Notes: generated by a model not told the origin, from the letters alone. Positions 1 through 12,786 are shown, counted from the stretch's first letter. The stretch is DNA of 64,000 nt from Adineta steineri (GCA_905250115.1 CAJNOI010000070.1:60247-124246); one strand, 5' to 3'. A program made the numbers and translations.

Positions 1-334
1 GGTTGTATAGAACTTTATCAAATAAATAAATATATGACAACTGTGGCACAATTTCCAACAAGGTATCGAAAACAAAGTCAACAAATCGAGGTGAAATAAT
101 AAGCAAAATTAAACCATCTTTAATACCATCTTGATATATTAAATCTAAACAGTTGTTTATAGAATACGCTCGAGAACAGTGACAGTTAGAAAGATGATCA
201 AGTTCTTTACGTAAATGGATATCACTTGAAAATAAATCTAGTAGTAGAATAATAGACCTTTTTGATGACGATAGTTGTTCAGAGTTATGATTTACTTCAC
301 ATGTACGAGCAAATAAACGTGGTCGAGTTGTCAT
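1..334 (-). CDS. Partial hypothetical protein (N-terminal part, runs off window start)
   Basis: Read on the minus strand, an ATG at 334 opens a frame with no stop down to base 1, giving about 111 residues. It begins MTTRPRLFARTCEVNHNSEQ. It continues through a helical stretch with LDLFSSDIHLRKELDHL and then a hydrophobic beta-strand-like segment, DGLILLIISPRFVDFVFDTL, before LEIVPQLSYIYLFDKV. The alternation of strands and helices suggests a small alpha/beta fold, with the strands reading LILLII and YIYLF. I do not recognise the family with certainty. The style recalls N-terminal regions of bdelloid TPR or ADP-ribosyltransferase proteins, but that is an impression. Codon use is AT-rich like the other genes here. 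The rest of the gene lies left of the window, so neither length nor exon structure can be judged. Confidence 0.55.
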   Translation of the reverse strand, partial: MTTRPRLFARTCEVNHNSEQLSSSKRSIILLLDLFSSDIHLRKELDHLSNCHCSRAYSINNCLDLIYQDGIKDGLILLIISPRFVDFVFDTLLEIVPQLSYIYLFDKVLYN

Positions 335-2841
335 TCGTATTTATGTGCGAATATTGATATGGTGAATTGTTCTTGTAATGGTTCGATATAAATGTTTTGT
401 TTCATCCCTGAGTAACAAAACTACTTTCAGTTTTGACAATCTCGTATTTTGTGATCGTTATACTAAACAAAAAGAAACATTGGATAAATTTATAATATCA
501 TTGTAATGTATAAAATATCTTGAACTATAAAAAACAGAAAGTAAAAATCATCGTTAACTTATCCTATAAGCTCATAACAAAAAATTAATTCTACATTGAC
601 TCAATATTTCTATACTTTGTAAAAAAGATTCATTAATAAGATTTATATAGAATTTGTATAGTATCTATGAGTGCTTATAAGAATCTATAAAATATAATGA
701 AACATTTATCTTAATCTATATAAATCAATGTTTTCGCTTTTATCTTTACTTACATTTTGGTAGACCTTGATTAAAGGTACTAATGAAAAATTCAAAAAGT
801 GGAGTTATTTTATAACTTACTGTTTCACAACTATTTTATACTTTATTTATATCAGTGACTATTACATTACATAAACTACGTGTATCTATTTACTTTTAGA
901 ACTTTCATATAAAATGAATAATTTTAACTTCGGCAGAAAAAAAAGATTATTTTTGTCAAAATCAAACTTGTTTTTTAGTTGCTGCTGTAATATTATCAAT
1001 ATGATGGATGTTTTATTAAAAGTGTGTGTCCCTGTTACATAAGCAAATGATAGAAAAGAAAAAAAAGCGTTTGATTTGTCTGTATCAAGATAAGCAATAT
1101 TAATCAATGAAGCATACTATTTAATTTTTTGTTCGCTAGTAGAAATAAATATGATTTATGTCAATATAAAAAATCACTTTTCTGTACATTATAATATAAA
1201 ACAAGTTACAAATACACATTAAAGACTAGTAGGATGCTTTTGTCAAGAACTCCAGGAGATGAGAGCATTAAATATGAACTAGGTAGTATTTATTTTTTAA
1301 CGAAAATAGTTTTTCAATGAATTTTATAGAATCTTTTATTATTAGTGTGAATTTGAATTGTATCATTATGTATATTATTAGTAGCAGATATTAAGAACAG
1401 AAAAAAATTTTGATTAGAAAATGAGTATACTTTTATGTCGTCATGCAAAATCGTCAATTGATGAGAAAATGACATGCCTGAAGCTTTTGATTACTTGAAA
1501 AAATATCGTTTTAGTCGATGGAAAAATTTGATTTATTATTCTATTGCAAGTGATGAGTTCAGACAAATATTCTGCTATTGATACACCCAATACAGTTGAT
1601 TAGTGTTCATGTAATACAAACTACTGATAGATATTTTTTATGAGTAATTAATTATCTAACCTATTGAAATATTGTCTCATTATAGAACTATTAAGATCAA
1701 ACAAATATCTGAATGAGAATCGATGAATTGAGATCATTTTTAAAAATATATGTAGTTAAGATGAAGTAATCTTTTGGTATATATGATATTTTCATAGTTA
1801 TCATGCTAGATATTATTCCAGTACATGACTATCAGAATAGTTGATGTTTTCACCTAAAAATCATAGGTTGAGGAAAGAGTTCGAGTAGTCTTCATTTATA
1901 TAGTAAAATATCTAAATTAAATAAATCTCTCTACAATTTACATCTATCCATAGTTCTGTTAAAATATCCTACTAATTATTTTGCAAATGAATATTTGCTG
2001 ACAAGACCGATTGTGTCTGGTAAATGAAATTAACTTATTACCATTTGAATGCTATACTTTATTAATCGATCAAAAATATTAATGATCGAGATATGCTTTT
2101 TCAAAAAAAAAGAAATTATTTTTGTAAGATCTTGCTTATAACATGTTTGACTAGGGCCTGGTATCTCTGCCGCTGTAGAACATCGATTCAGTAGGTCCGA
2201 TATTATTTTAAATAGAAGAAGAACCAACTTAGACTCAGCGCATGTGGCTAATATACTATTTATTCGAGTAATGGAAAAAATGAAACGAAAGATTTTTTGA
2301 TATTCTTTTATATTTTTGTATTAAAATATTTGGTTACTTATATTTTTGGTCAAAATATTGACAATAATTGGTTACGAGTTAAAAGAACGAAAAAAAGAAT
2401 AAGCAAATATTTTCTAGAGCATTGTTAAAATGTTATTTGGAAGAATTTATGTGAAGACAAAAATTTGATAATAAATCACTTAGAAGTTTACTTTTACAAA
2501 TTAGTTCACGTTATATTCTATCAAATAATTTGTTTCTGTTCTAATAAAAGTGTGTCGTTCATACATGACATGTTTTCTAAAGAGGGAACATCTTTTTTGA
2601 AGTCTCGATATTCATTCAATATCACTATTTCTCTCTGTCAATAACGTTTTGTTTTCTTATTCTGTTATTGTGCAATATATTTAGTATATTGTCCTTATTC
2701 TGCACATATATTTTAATAGGTATTGGATGAGGTAGTTTTATTCGTCATTTTTTCTGAATAGTTTTCAATATAGAAGACAATATTATTCAAATAGTGTAAA
2801 TGAAATTACATAAATTCGATATTTATTATTGTCTCTGTTTC
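335..2841. other. Intergenic AT-rich region, no supported gene
   Basis: About 2.5 kb of very AT-rich sequence lies between the left-edge gene and the ART-like gene. The open frames are short and low in complexity. A minus-strand frame at 2030-2227 has a slightly protein-like start (ISDLLNRCSTAAEIPGPSQT), but it has no splice sites or continuation that I can support. The gene at 1-334 is transcribed leftward, so its promoter should lie just right of 334. I see no clear core-promoter motif. Confidence 0.5.
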
Positions 2842-5012
2842 TTATATGTCCTTCTTTCTAAGTAACAAACCATAAGGACGAACTGCATTAGTATCAATGA
2901 CTCGCCAAAGATGACCCACACTAACACAAGAATTGTGAACTGTAAATGACTTCGGTTGTACTCGACATTGAAAAACAACTTGAAATGTATCAATTTCGTT
3001 ACCGTTTGTCACCTGAAACGTTGTAGCATATGCTTCTGCTCCGCCATCACAATGAGTAGTTAAATAAAGCGCTGGCTGATTCATTCCCGGTCCTTTCTGT
3101 TGAATAGCTTCTTCCAATATGCGACCACGTTTACCAGCATCAACCGACAGGCCATGTTCTGCAATGTTCTCTACCATACCTGAATGAGTACCATGAAAAG
3201 CGACAGGCCATTCTCCAGATACGTTGTTGTGACCAAGCCACACAGCGTCGTCTGAATATTTTTGACTCACATTTAATGCATGACGATACCAACCGAGTGG
3301 TAAGAAATATGGTTGATTAGCACGATGTTGTTGTGCAGGCAGGCCTGGTTGAGTATAATCAAAATTAAAACGTGGATCAAAATCACTTGGTTTGAGCTCT
3401 AAATAAGACAAAATTGACCGCCATTCATATTTATATTCACGCAATTGGATAAGTCGAAGAATTTCACTATCTCCGAAACCTAATCTTGCCATATCCTAAA
3501 AATAACAACAATATATATAGTAACTATTGTGTTCTCATACTTAAAAACTGTATGAAGAAGTCTAAGTGACAGAAAGATGATTCTAAAAATCATTTGCTGT
3601 TTCGTACCTATTTATGTTTCATGAAAAAAGTCTATCTTATCTTAAAATCCTTTTTTATAAAGAAGGTTTGGAATGTTTTCGGTTATAAAAAATGCCGTTT
3701 GTCAACGTTTACACGAATACTTGTCTGTAAAGATTATCGTAAATGATAACTTTTTTTTCTGTAATGCAATCAGTATAGTTCAAATTTCATTAAAAAATAA
3801 GAAGTAGATAATATCAATTTCTGAAAGGATCCATATTATCTTTTAATATTTAAAGTATTTCCTAGTTAAAGTTTAATGAGAATCACTTTTTTTTTACCAT
3901 AAACCCTTAATTATCTGTCTAATAAAACCTTTTCAACACCTATGGTACAATAAAATTCTCTATGTCATTTGACTGCTACAAAAACTTGATCTCACGTAAC
4001 TTACCTGTAGTTCAATTGCAAGTAATTCAGTTTCTTCTTGGTTAGGTGTTGTCAAGCCAAAATTAACTTGAATCACATTTTTTTCACCAATCAGTTTGTG
4101 AACAGCAAATACACGAACATAATCTCTCTTGCATCCGAGTATTTGAGCAATAGCAACAGAAAAATTAACAACAAAATTTTCCATTGTTTCTCTTGATCGT
4201 ATAAGATCTTTATCATAATCAAGATTAACTTTAAAAGCAAAATGGGCTGTTGGTACACTGTCATTAGCTAGCAGATGTGCACTGCCTAAATTAGGTACAC
4301 CACAAGCTGCACCTTCAGCACTGTTTTCAAACGATAGATCTCGATTTGTAAAGCTCAATTGACCACCAAATTGTTGAGCAAGAGCTTCAAGTGAAAGTAC
4401 CAGCGTTTCAGTAGAGTGCTCACTAATGTCTAATGGATGTCGAATGAAATTTGTTGACTGTCCAAGTGCTACTCGATAACGTGCCACCGTAATGAATTGG
4501 TCACGTTCAGTAGTACCTTCTGGATAGACGATGTCACCCAAAGCTGTTTGTACATTATCGGGCTTAAACCAAGTCGGAACCATGGTCAACGATGTTGAAT
4601 CAGTGCCAACGTCTATTTCCGACACTTTGAGTGAAGATGGTGAGATAATAGACTGAACTGCAACTGGAATAGGTGTAGGAACACGCTCTTTAACCACCGG
4701 AACTGGTGATGGATCACGCTTAGTTACCACTGGACGCGGAGGTGGATCAGGCTCGGCGACTGGATCTGGGACAGGAGCAGGTTTTGGTTTTGGCTGTCTT
4801 TTATCTCCCCATCGTACTTTTTTAAGTTCTCGAGTACGTTCAAGTATTAGTTCGTTAATTTTCATATTTAAATTCTCAATACGATGCTCAATTTGGCTGT
4901 CAACTGCTTTACCTGAACGTGAGCTTTTTGCCTTCAGTTCTTCGATTTCTTCTTGCAATTTTTTAATACGTTCATTGATCGAATAGACAATATCCAAATG
5001 ATCTGTTGCCAT
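2842..5012 (-). CDS. Coiled-coil / Pro-rich / PARP-ART-like domain protein, two exons
   Basis: Exons are 5012-4005 and 3495-2842, separated by a 509-bp intron with a strong donor (CAG|GTAAGT) and acceptor (TTTTTAG). The phase-0 join gives 553 residues. Residues 5-70 are charged and helical with heptad-like spacing, probably a coiled coil. Residues 74-125 are a Pro/Val/Lys linker (PKPKPAPVPDPVAEPDPPPR). Residues 145-553 form a globular part that ends in a segment with GEWPVAFHGTHSG (His437) and ALYLTTH (Tyr480). The HGT followed by a later tyrosine on a short strand is reminiscent of the H-Y of the PARP/ART H-Y-E triad. I cannot place the glutamate, so activity is not shown. A similar WPV-(S/A)-(Y/F)-HGT block recurs, as I recall, in large unnamed rotifer and fungal families. 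Role unknown; ADP-ribose transfer or binding is only a hypothesis. Confidence 0.75.
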
Positions 5013-6541
5013 AAATAATCAAATATATTCTTTTTATAGTTATCTAAAACGATGAAACAAACCAAAAACTATTTAGAATTATGTCTTTGTACTCGAAAGA
5101 GGGGTTCAACATTCATTGTTCATTTGTTATCGTATGCGTGAATCCTACACATATTCGCCTATAGTCTTAACATGGTAAATGAAAGCTTTTGAATTCGTGT
5201 ATGAAGAGATTTCTACACTTACTTGGTTAAATTAAATGCAGTAAAAAGTTATAGAAATATATTCGACTGACTTTTATTTATGAAACTATTAGTAAGTTTA
5301 TAAATTATTTCAGTTATTTCGCTTTGTCTTATATACTCCATTCAATTTACTTCCTACAAAATCTAGACTAAATAAAATAACAAACCAGTAAGAAGAAAGA
5401 ATAAAATCCAAGAAATTTTCATAGTTGCATGTGAAAATTTTGTTTGTTCTTGACTGAATATTATTTCTCTCCTTTCGATTCAACAACACATTTGCATAAT
5501 GCTGATCGGAATGAATGAAAAAATGTTTCGATAATTTTACTTCTATATTTGCATGTGCTTCTTTTTTTTTGTTCGTCATTATTTTATATACAAATGTATT
5601 ACTTGATGTTTCGACGAAATACTTGTTGTATAATTCAAAATATTGTTTTATTTTGATCGTAACTCGTGGAAAATTGAATCGATGTAATATTTTTCTTATA
5701 CAACATAAATTATCATACTAACAAACAGATAAATTGAATGACATCATTCAAATCCATTCGATAATTTGTTTATACGCTCTTAGTAATAATGAATGGTAAT
5801 AGTAATGTGTTAATACTGTTATTTAATGATAATTGGTTAATTTTTTTATCATATAACACTTTGACTTCGTAAAAATATGTGAAAGAGAGAAATAACAATT
5901 ATTATTGACTGAATAAATAAATTATAGTGTCGAATACATAGTCGGTGGTAGGTGATTAATAAAAAATAAAAATTTAGGTTTACTATTTATTGTCAATATC
6001 CAGAGATTTTAAGCGAAGAAAAATCTTTCTTCTAGTAATAGTTAGAGCTAAAGTCTAATGAGAAGTATGATAATCGTGGCGATGATGCTCTCAATGCGTA
6101 TCTAGCGTCTTTAAACGTCGTATTAGTGGTCCAAACGTTTTGTAAAAGTAATATTGTTCTTCGTTAATATTTAATTAGAACAAGAATTAACTCTTTCTAT
6201 CATCCGCTGCATTAGTACTGCTACGGACTGCTGTACTAAACAACATTAGTCTCTTGATACATCTTTTATTCATTATCTTTTTATAAGCATACTTTCAACA
6301 AGTGATTTTGTATCGTCTTGCTCTCAGCGAGCAATATAAGATGATCTTACTTAGCACTAATAAAATGGTATTTAAAACCTTTTTTTTTAATCTTTTTCTA
6401 AAGCAGAAGTATATGAGTACTTGCCTATTTCGACCTATAATATAAATAAAATGAAAAAAATTCATAAGCACATTTCATACCTATAAAAATTATTTTATCG
6501 ATTTTACATTGATTTAAATGTGACGAATGAACACTTTACTG
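5013..6541. other. Intergenic AT-rich region upstream of the ART-like gene
   Basis: About 1.5 kb with no coding signal. The open frames near 5310-5721 overlap on opposite strands and are low-complexity. The promoter of the minus-strand ART-like gene should lie just right of 5012, but no motif stands out. Confidence 0.45.
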
Positions 6542-6656
6542 CACTCTAAAAAATGGGTATCTGATACTATCGGAAAACACAAAAAATGTTTCTAAATCGC
6601 TCGGAAACCCCAAAAGAACTTCCGATAGTAACAAATATCTATATTTTTTTAGTGTG
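6542..6656. mobile_element. Small TIR element (MITE-like), about 115 bp
   Basis: The ends are imperfect inverted repeats of roughly 34-37 bp. The left arm begins CACTCTAAAAAA and ends ACTATCGGAA. The reverse complement of the right arm begins CACACTAAAAAAA and also ends ACTATCGGAA. Only about 40 bp lie between the arms, and there is no coding capacity. I could not define a target-site duplication, so the superfamily is unassigned. Confidence 0.55.
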
Positions 6657-7469
6657 TACGTTAGAAAAAGCAAAAAAGAAAATTTTTCTCTTATCGATTC
6701 CTCATTTATATAATTGTGTTAAATGAATACTTTACTGTAAGGTTAGGAAAAGAAAAAAAGAAAAGTTTTTTTGAATCCATTTATCATTGATTAAAATGTT
6801 CATATAAATGATATAAATCAATATATCAATAGTTTGTTTTATTATTTATTTTCGAAATAAGAACAATCTTTTGAATGTTCATTTATATTATAAGTCGAAT
6901 TATACATCTCATGCGAAAATTTGTTAAAACAATAAAAGTTTCAACAAATCTTAGCGTTACAACGTGAAAAAGTATTAAAGATCGTTAACTGTTTAAACGC
7001 TGTTTTTACCGTTTCATTGTATGGCCAGGCAGGGAGACTTTAACTTGATTATGGAAACTATCATTATAGAATGATAATCTATGGCATTTTAATCGATTTA
7101 AACTTAAAATACTGCATTAGAATCAATCATAGATAAGATGAAATCACTGCGTCAAAATAATCTCTCACTCCACCACTATAAGACACTGAACAATCATCTT
7201 ATCAGTTACATGTTGATTTGAATGAATCTATTAAACACGGTCTTGCTAAAAAACGCCGAAAGAAAAATAAGACAAAGAGAAAAATATCGAAAGAAAAAAT
7301 GTGGACGAGTAAAACGTCGAAATGATTGATCTATTTTTCACGCATGTTATGTAGTATGTTTATTAATTCATAAGAAAAAAGACAGCTAATATTTATTCTT
7401 TCGTTTTATCACGTAGAAGTTTTGCTTCTATTTGATCTGGATTTACAGAATGAGTATGTCTATCATTAA
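6657..7469. other. Intergenic, no gene seen
   Basis: AT-rich sequence. A short Lys/Arg-rich stretch can be read on the plus strand near 7245-7330, but it has no start context and neighbouring stops, so I do not call a gene. Confidence 0.4.
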
Positions 7470-8264
7470 GGGTACCCCACCCCTCTTTTTCACGATTTTC
7501 AGATCTCGAAGACGGTAAGCCCGATCGAGCTGAAATTTTTACCATAGATAGAGGACCTAAATTGGTTAGACACGTGTTCGAGGAAAACATTTTCTGAGGG
7601 GGTCTTCTTCGGTTTTTTGGGACCCCATAGTTTTCCATAGGGTGTCATTGTGCCCAAGGTTTTCACTATCAAATTTTGTCCGATTAAGCTGAAATTTTTT
7701 TTGGGAGTACCTACGGACGTATCTCAGAGGTATTTTTCAGCTTTTTTCATTAGCTCACTTAGTTTTTTTTTATAGCAAAAATACCAAAAAGATCTCTGGG
7801 GAACCAACAAGCGGGTCTTCAAAATCCTGTAAACCGGGATAGAATAGTCAGAAACGAAGACGGTCAATTTTACCTCTGGACAATAGGTGAAAGTATCACC
7901 GGTAAAAATTTCAGCCCGATCGGACAAAATTAAAGGGGGGTTATGTTGGGCACAACTCGGTCCTTTGGACAAAAAACTGATTTTTGAGAAAAATGTAAAA
8001 AAATTTTGGTAACTATCTGATTTTTTTTCTACTTTTTTATGAACAACTTTTGATGGAGAATCTTCTGAGAACAGAAAAAAAGATTTTTGAAAAACTTTTT
8101 TTCGGGCAAGAGGTTTTTTGTGGAAATTCGATAGAAAATGAACGGCAGATGCGATTGAGATTTTTCAAACGCCGATCGAAATACCAACAGAGGGTCTACC
8201 AATGACACAAAAAAAAAATTTTTTTCGAAAAAAATTTTGAAAAAAAAAAAGAGGGGGGGTACCC
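7470..8264. mobile_element. Non-autonomous TTAA-flanked DNA transposon, about 795 bp
   Basis: The element is bounded by TTAA on both sides (7466-7469 and 8265-8268). Its termini are inverted: the left end reads GGGTACCCC followed by ACCCCTCTTTTT, and the right end reads, in reverse complement, GGGTACCCCCCCTCTTTTT. Inside are further imperfect inverted copies of a phrase containing CCGATCG and GCTGAAATTTTTACC, near 7510-7545 and 7900-7925. No transposase frame is present; the small minus-strand frames inside it are by-products. TTAA target duplications are known for piggyBac and Kolobok superfamilies, and I cannot decide between them. A TA microsatellite lies immediately to the right. Confidence 0.7.
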
Positions 8265-9865
8265 TTAATATATATATATATATATATGTTCATCTGCTAT
8301 ACTTGCATGTATGTACACACAGCATTCTCGTTCAACACATAACCAATATTTTTTTGATTGTATTTTTTTATTACATTCGAATAAGTATTTTTACATATAT
8401 TAATTGCAGTTCACCTTTGTTCGATAAGGTAAATGATATGTATATTTATAGTATGAGAAAATTTTCTTTGTTCAATGAAAATTAAAATATGCTGTTTACA
8501 GGAGTGACCTGTAAGAATGAAAACAGTTAAATTTTTCTACTGTAGTCTTTAAAAGTTTCTACGTTTTCCTACAACCCCTGTATATAGTATCTCATATATC
8601 AATGGTCGCATAATGCTGAGTCATACATAACTATATAAGGAAATCATCATGTATTAATTAAATGTTTTTAAAATTATGTATCTCCTGCACGGAACCGAAT
8701 TTCAAAAAACGGTTTCCAGATGTGCACTCAGCACATTCTCAAGAATATAGCAAACTCTTTTTTGATTTAAAATGTTGCTCAGGTGCTAACAACGAGTGGC
8801 ACACTTGAATCGTGACTTATCTGTCGCAAAGGAGCAGAAGAAGAATACCAAAAGCAATAAGTCGAGTGCTGTACTTCGTGCAGTCAGCCGCCTTAATGAA
8901 CACATATAAATTATATCTTCAATCATTCTTTTTTTTATATAATGTTTTATGATTATGATATAGTATACTCAGTTATTAATATTTTATGTACTATTATGTA
9001 TCTATTACTATCTTGCTTTCATGCATTATTCCCTCCATGGAGATGCACACTAATGCCTTCAACATCGTAATATAGAGATTAAATGATAGTTCTAATTATA
9101 TTCATTATTTTTAGACTATAAACTGCGTGCTTTTGAAATAAGGAAAGAGCTTACAGATAGGAATTTGTTTCATATAAGTAAATATAATAATCTTTTCCCC
9201 GAAATAAGATAAGAATAGCTGGCTTACATTTTTTTAATAAATGAATAATCATCTTCGTTGAATATATTTTTACTGTAATTAGTTTATTGTTTAACATTCT
9301 ATAGATATATTTTTTTTTCTTTTGCTTTAGTGCAAACCACTAGAGTACAGGTAAATTCTATGATGATAATATCATAAACTAATGTTCCTTCAAAAATATA
9401 CACATAGAAAAAGAAAAAAAGCTTGAATTATTGTTTTTTAAGATGTACTATAATTCACATTCAAGAGTGGTAGTGTCTAACAAGATTATACTATTTCAAA
9501 AGAATACTTTAATATAATTTTGCCTTAAAATGACGTATAAAATTATTTAATATAAATATATAATGAAAAAATGAGTATAATAATTGACATAAGCTTTTTT
9601 TTCTCGTATATTAAATATAACAGAAATTATAAGAAGATTAGACAGTGATGTAAAAAAAACATGTTCTTTAAACGTTCTGGAATATTAATTTCTCGTCAGT
9701 TTATTATCTTCCACAATGATAACATTTATTACACACACACATTTACAAGTTACTTTCATAATATGAATGTTAGCATTTATTCTTTTCTAGTATAAATAAC
9801 GAAAATTATTATTTGTATCTGTTGGAATTTATACTATATTTTGAAAAATATTACAAATCGATTAA
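8265..9865. other. Intergenic region upstream of GPCR copy 1
   Basis: This holds a TA microsatellite just after the TTAA element, then AT-rich sequence without a supported gene. From about 9329 to 9865 the sequence is duplicated upstream of the second GPCR copy (12265-12786), so this half-kilobase is part of a larger segmental duplication. Confidence 0.6.
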
Positions 9866-11044
9866 ATGATACAGTCATATAATAAACATGTATCCATACT
9901 TTATCATAAAATTCATACATTTACTCTACAGACACGATTAATCAATACGTCATGTTATATTTTATTTATATTGGGAATTATTGGAAATACATTAGGACTT
10001 TTTGTCTTTTGTTCATCTCGACGTTCTTGGCGAATATCATCAACCTATACTTTTTTTGCTAGTTCCAGTTCAATAATAAATTTTTTTTGCATGTTGAAAT
10101 ATGTATTTGTTTTGCATTCATCATCACGAAATATTTTACATGATTTAGTTGGTCAGAAATGGTGGGCTTGTAAACTTTTTGAATTCTCTTTTTCTTTTCG
10201 AGTAATATCATCATGGATAACATTGTTCTGGATGTTTGAACGTTTAACATGTGTGTCGAGAAAATTAAGATTACTTTCTGAACGATGTGAACCCTATAAA
10301 ATCAAATTTATCGTTCCAGTTGTAATGATGATTATTATTTTTAGCTGTGTTATTTTACCTCCTGTTTATATGTATCAGCCACAAATAACTAGGTAACTTA
10401 TTCTAATATATATATAATATATTTTCATTCATTATTTTAGTAATGATGCATTAAATTCAACACCAAATATGATGTATTGTGATCTACATCGAAATGTATC
10501 TGTTAAACGGCAAAAATATTTTCATGACATTCATATTGGCATGAATCATTTTACAATACGTTGTCTTTTTTCAGAATTAATTCCAACTGGAACGATTATT
10601 TTCTTTAATACTTATATAGTTCATCATCTTATATGTACAAATCGTCGTTTACATACAAAAACTATTTATAAATCACGCAAAAAACAATCACGTACTACAT
10701 CATGGATGAATATTGTTCTTGTTCTCCATTCTTCTCTTTTTCTTGCATCACTATTTTCACATGTTGTTGGACATTTTACTATTGTCGAAGCACATGAATC
10801 ATGGTGGGTTTTATTATCGATTTTAATTAATTGTTCATTGAACTTCTATGTTTATTGTCTATCGGGTACAGCATTTCGAAATGAATTACGTCGACTTATT
10901 CAACAATGTAAAATACTAATGATTTCCACACTGCAATCTTGTCAAAATCGGCGAGAGCAATCTTCTGATGACCCAAGATCGACTTTTGAAATGAACAATA
11001 TGCAAGCATTTTCTCCTTCAAAAACACGCCCATGTATTATGTAG
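9866..11044 (+). CDS. Rhodopsin-like G-protein-coupled receptor (copy 1)
   Basis: Exons are 9866-10392 and 10441-11044, with a 48-bp intron (AG|GTAACT...TTTTAG). The phase-2 join restores a Ser codon and gives 376 residues. Hydrophobic segments fit seven membrane helices. TM1 holds GIIGNTLGLFVF, whose GN is the class A TM1 motif. A Cys after TM2 (WWACKLF) precedes TM3. After TM3 the usual DRY is replaced by FERLTCVSRK. TM7 is near SILINCSLNFYVYCLSG, where NFYVYC stands in for NPxxY. An intracellular tail of about 60 residues follows, rich in Ser and basic residues. The ligand cannot be inferred. Divergent class A receptors of this kind form large families in bdelloid rotifers. A second, gap-broken copy lies at 12787. 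Confidence 0.85.
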
Positions 11045-11278
11045 TTTAATAACTATTCGATAGATTTTCATCTAAAGATAATAGAAATTACAATGATCAC
11101 ACTAAATATTATTTAGTTGGGTATCGAATTGAATGAAAAAGATTTGAATATTATAGTATTGTTTGTGTATTTATGTTTTACTGGAAAAAAGTCTTCTTGT
11201 TATTTTTTCTTGAATAAATCAGATTTAAAAATAAATTTCTTCTATTATTCTCAAATCTATATGAATTGTTACTAATAA

Positions 11279-12193
11279 AGCTGTCGCCAAAATACTTGCA
11301 CAAAATTGAATGTTTTGTGTAACGATTTTCTCACTGTTAGAAAGTAACTATCAATTTGATTTTTCCAGGGATATACGTTCGTTAGCTTTACTACACGTTG
11401 GCTATATAAAAGTGTGATTTCTGTTCTATTTTTATATATAAACATTTAATCATGACATAATCTACTGATTTAAAAAACTATCATATATTGTTATTACATT
11501 ATTGAAACAGAGGTATGAGATGTGCTCATGCTATCCATCATGGACTATCTATTATAATATAAATACATTGAAACAAATAAATTCACTTAAACAGTGAAGA
11601 GGAAATGATCGACTTTGTGTCACATGGAAATAGAAAAAATCTATATTGCTCAATATATTCGATGCGAAAATTAAATAATCCTCAGTGAAATTAAAGAAAA
11701 ACTATTGACACCTAATGGTTCATATTATGTTCGTATACCTAAAAATTGTCTTCTTTCTCCTGCTAGACAAGAATGTCGTCAAATTGGTGTTTACATCAAG
11801 ATAATGATCCTAAGCGTACTCACAATATTTCTAAACAATTAATCAACAACAAAGTATTAAAATTATTGGAGTGCCCGTCTGATACTCGAAATGCTAATCC
11901 TGTCGAGAACTTATAGTCGATCGTAAAACGCAAAGTTGAAAACAGAAAATCGAAAAACCTTGATGGACTAGAGTTTTTTTATGTGAAGAATTTAAAAATG
12001 CTGATGTTAATATTGTAATGAAAATGATGTTTGTCTCTTATTGCATCTAAAGGCGAATGAATAAAATATTGAAGTATAGTGTTTATTAGCACTCACCATA
12101 GGCTACTAGCTTGTAATGGAAACTGCTTGAGAGTGACTTATATATGAGGATATATTTATATAACAAGATGTGCAAGTTTTTTCGGCGACAGCT
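11279..12193 (+). mobile_element. Degenerate Tc1/mariner transposon
   Basis: The terminal inverted repeats are clear. The left end reads CTGTCGCCAAAATACTTGC, and the right end, reverse complemented, reads CTGTCGCCGAAAAAACTTGC. The interior, about 915 bp in all, has a decayed transposase C-terminus on the plus strand near 11785-11960. There the translation contains HQDNDPKRTH and NANPVENL, which match the Tc1-family motifs DNDPKHT and (S)PDLNPIENLW. In-frame stops, including one directly after NPVENL, and lost frame continuity show it is dead. It sits between the two GPCR copies. Confidence 0.8.
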
Positions 12194-12264
12194 GCATATG
12201 TTGTTTTTTATTAAACGACAATTACAAATTATTTTCATGTCCTTCTATATTTGACCATTTGTTT

Positions 12265-12786
12265 AGGTGCAAACCACTAGAGTACAGGTAATTCTATGAT
12301 GATAATATCATAAACTAATGTTCCTTCAAAATAATAGATATAGGAGAAGAAAAAAAAGCTTAAATTATTGTTTTTTAAGATGTACTATAATTCACATTCA
12401 AGAGCGGTAGTGCCTTAATAGATTGTACTATTTCAAAAGAACATTCTGTGATAAAATGAAGTATAAAATTATTTAATATAAATATATAATGAGGAAATGA
12501 GTATAATAATTGACATAAGCTTTTTTTTCTCGTATATTAAATATAACAGAAATTATAAGAAGATTAGACAATGATGTAAAAAAAACATGTTCTTTAAACG
12601 TTCTAGAATATTTTCTCGTCAGTTTATTATCTTCCACATCGATAACATTTATTACACACACATTTAGAAATTACTTTCATAATTTGAATATTAGTATTCA
12701 TTCTTTTCTAATATAAATAACGAAAATTATTATTTGTATCTGTTGGAATTTATACTATATTCTAAAACATATTACAAATCTGTTAA
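12265..12786. repeat. Duplicated 5' flank of the GPCR gene
   Basis: This stretch matches about 9329-9865 almost throughout, beginning with GTGCAAACCACTAGAGTACA in both places. It shows scattered substitutions and small indels. It is the upstream part of a segmental duplication that continues into the second GPCR copy and is then cut by the gap. Confidence 0.85.

Noticed and set aside
2030..2227. Minus-strand 65-residue frame
   Set aside because: Slightly protein-like start, but no splice partners, domain or start context; could be a decayed exon, not supportable.
7393..7972. Two minus-strand frames of about 80 residues
   Set aside because: They lie in or overlap the TTAA-flanked non-autonomous element and show no protein-like conservation.
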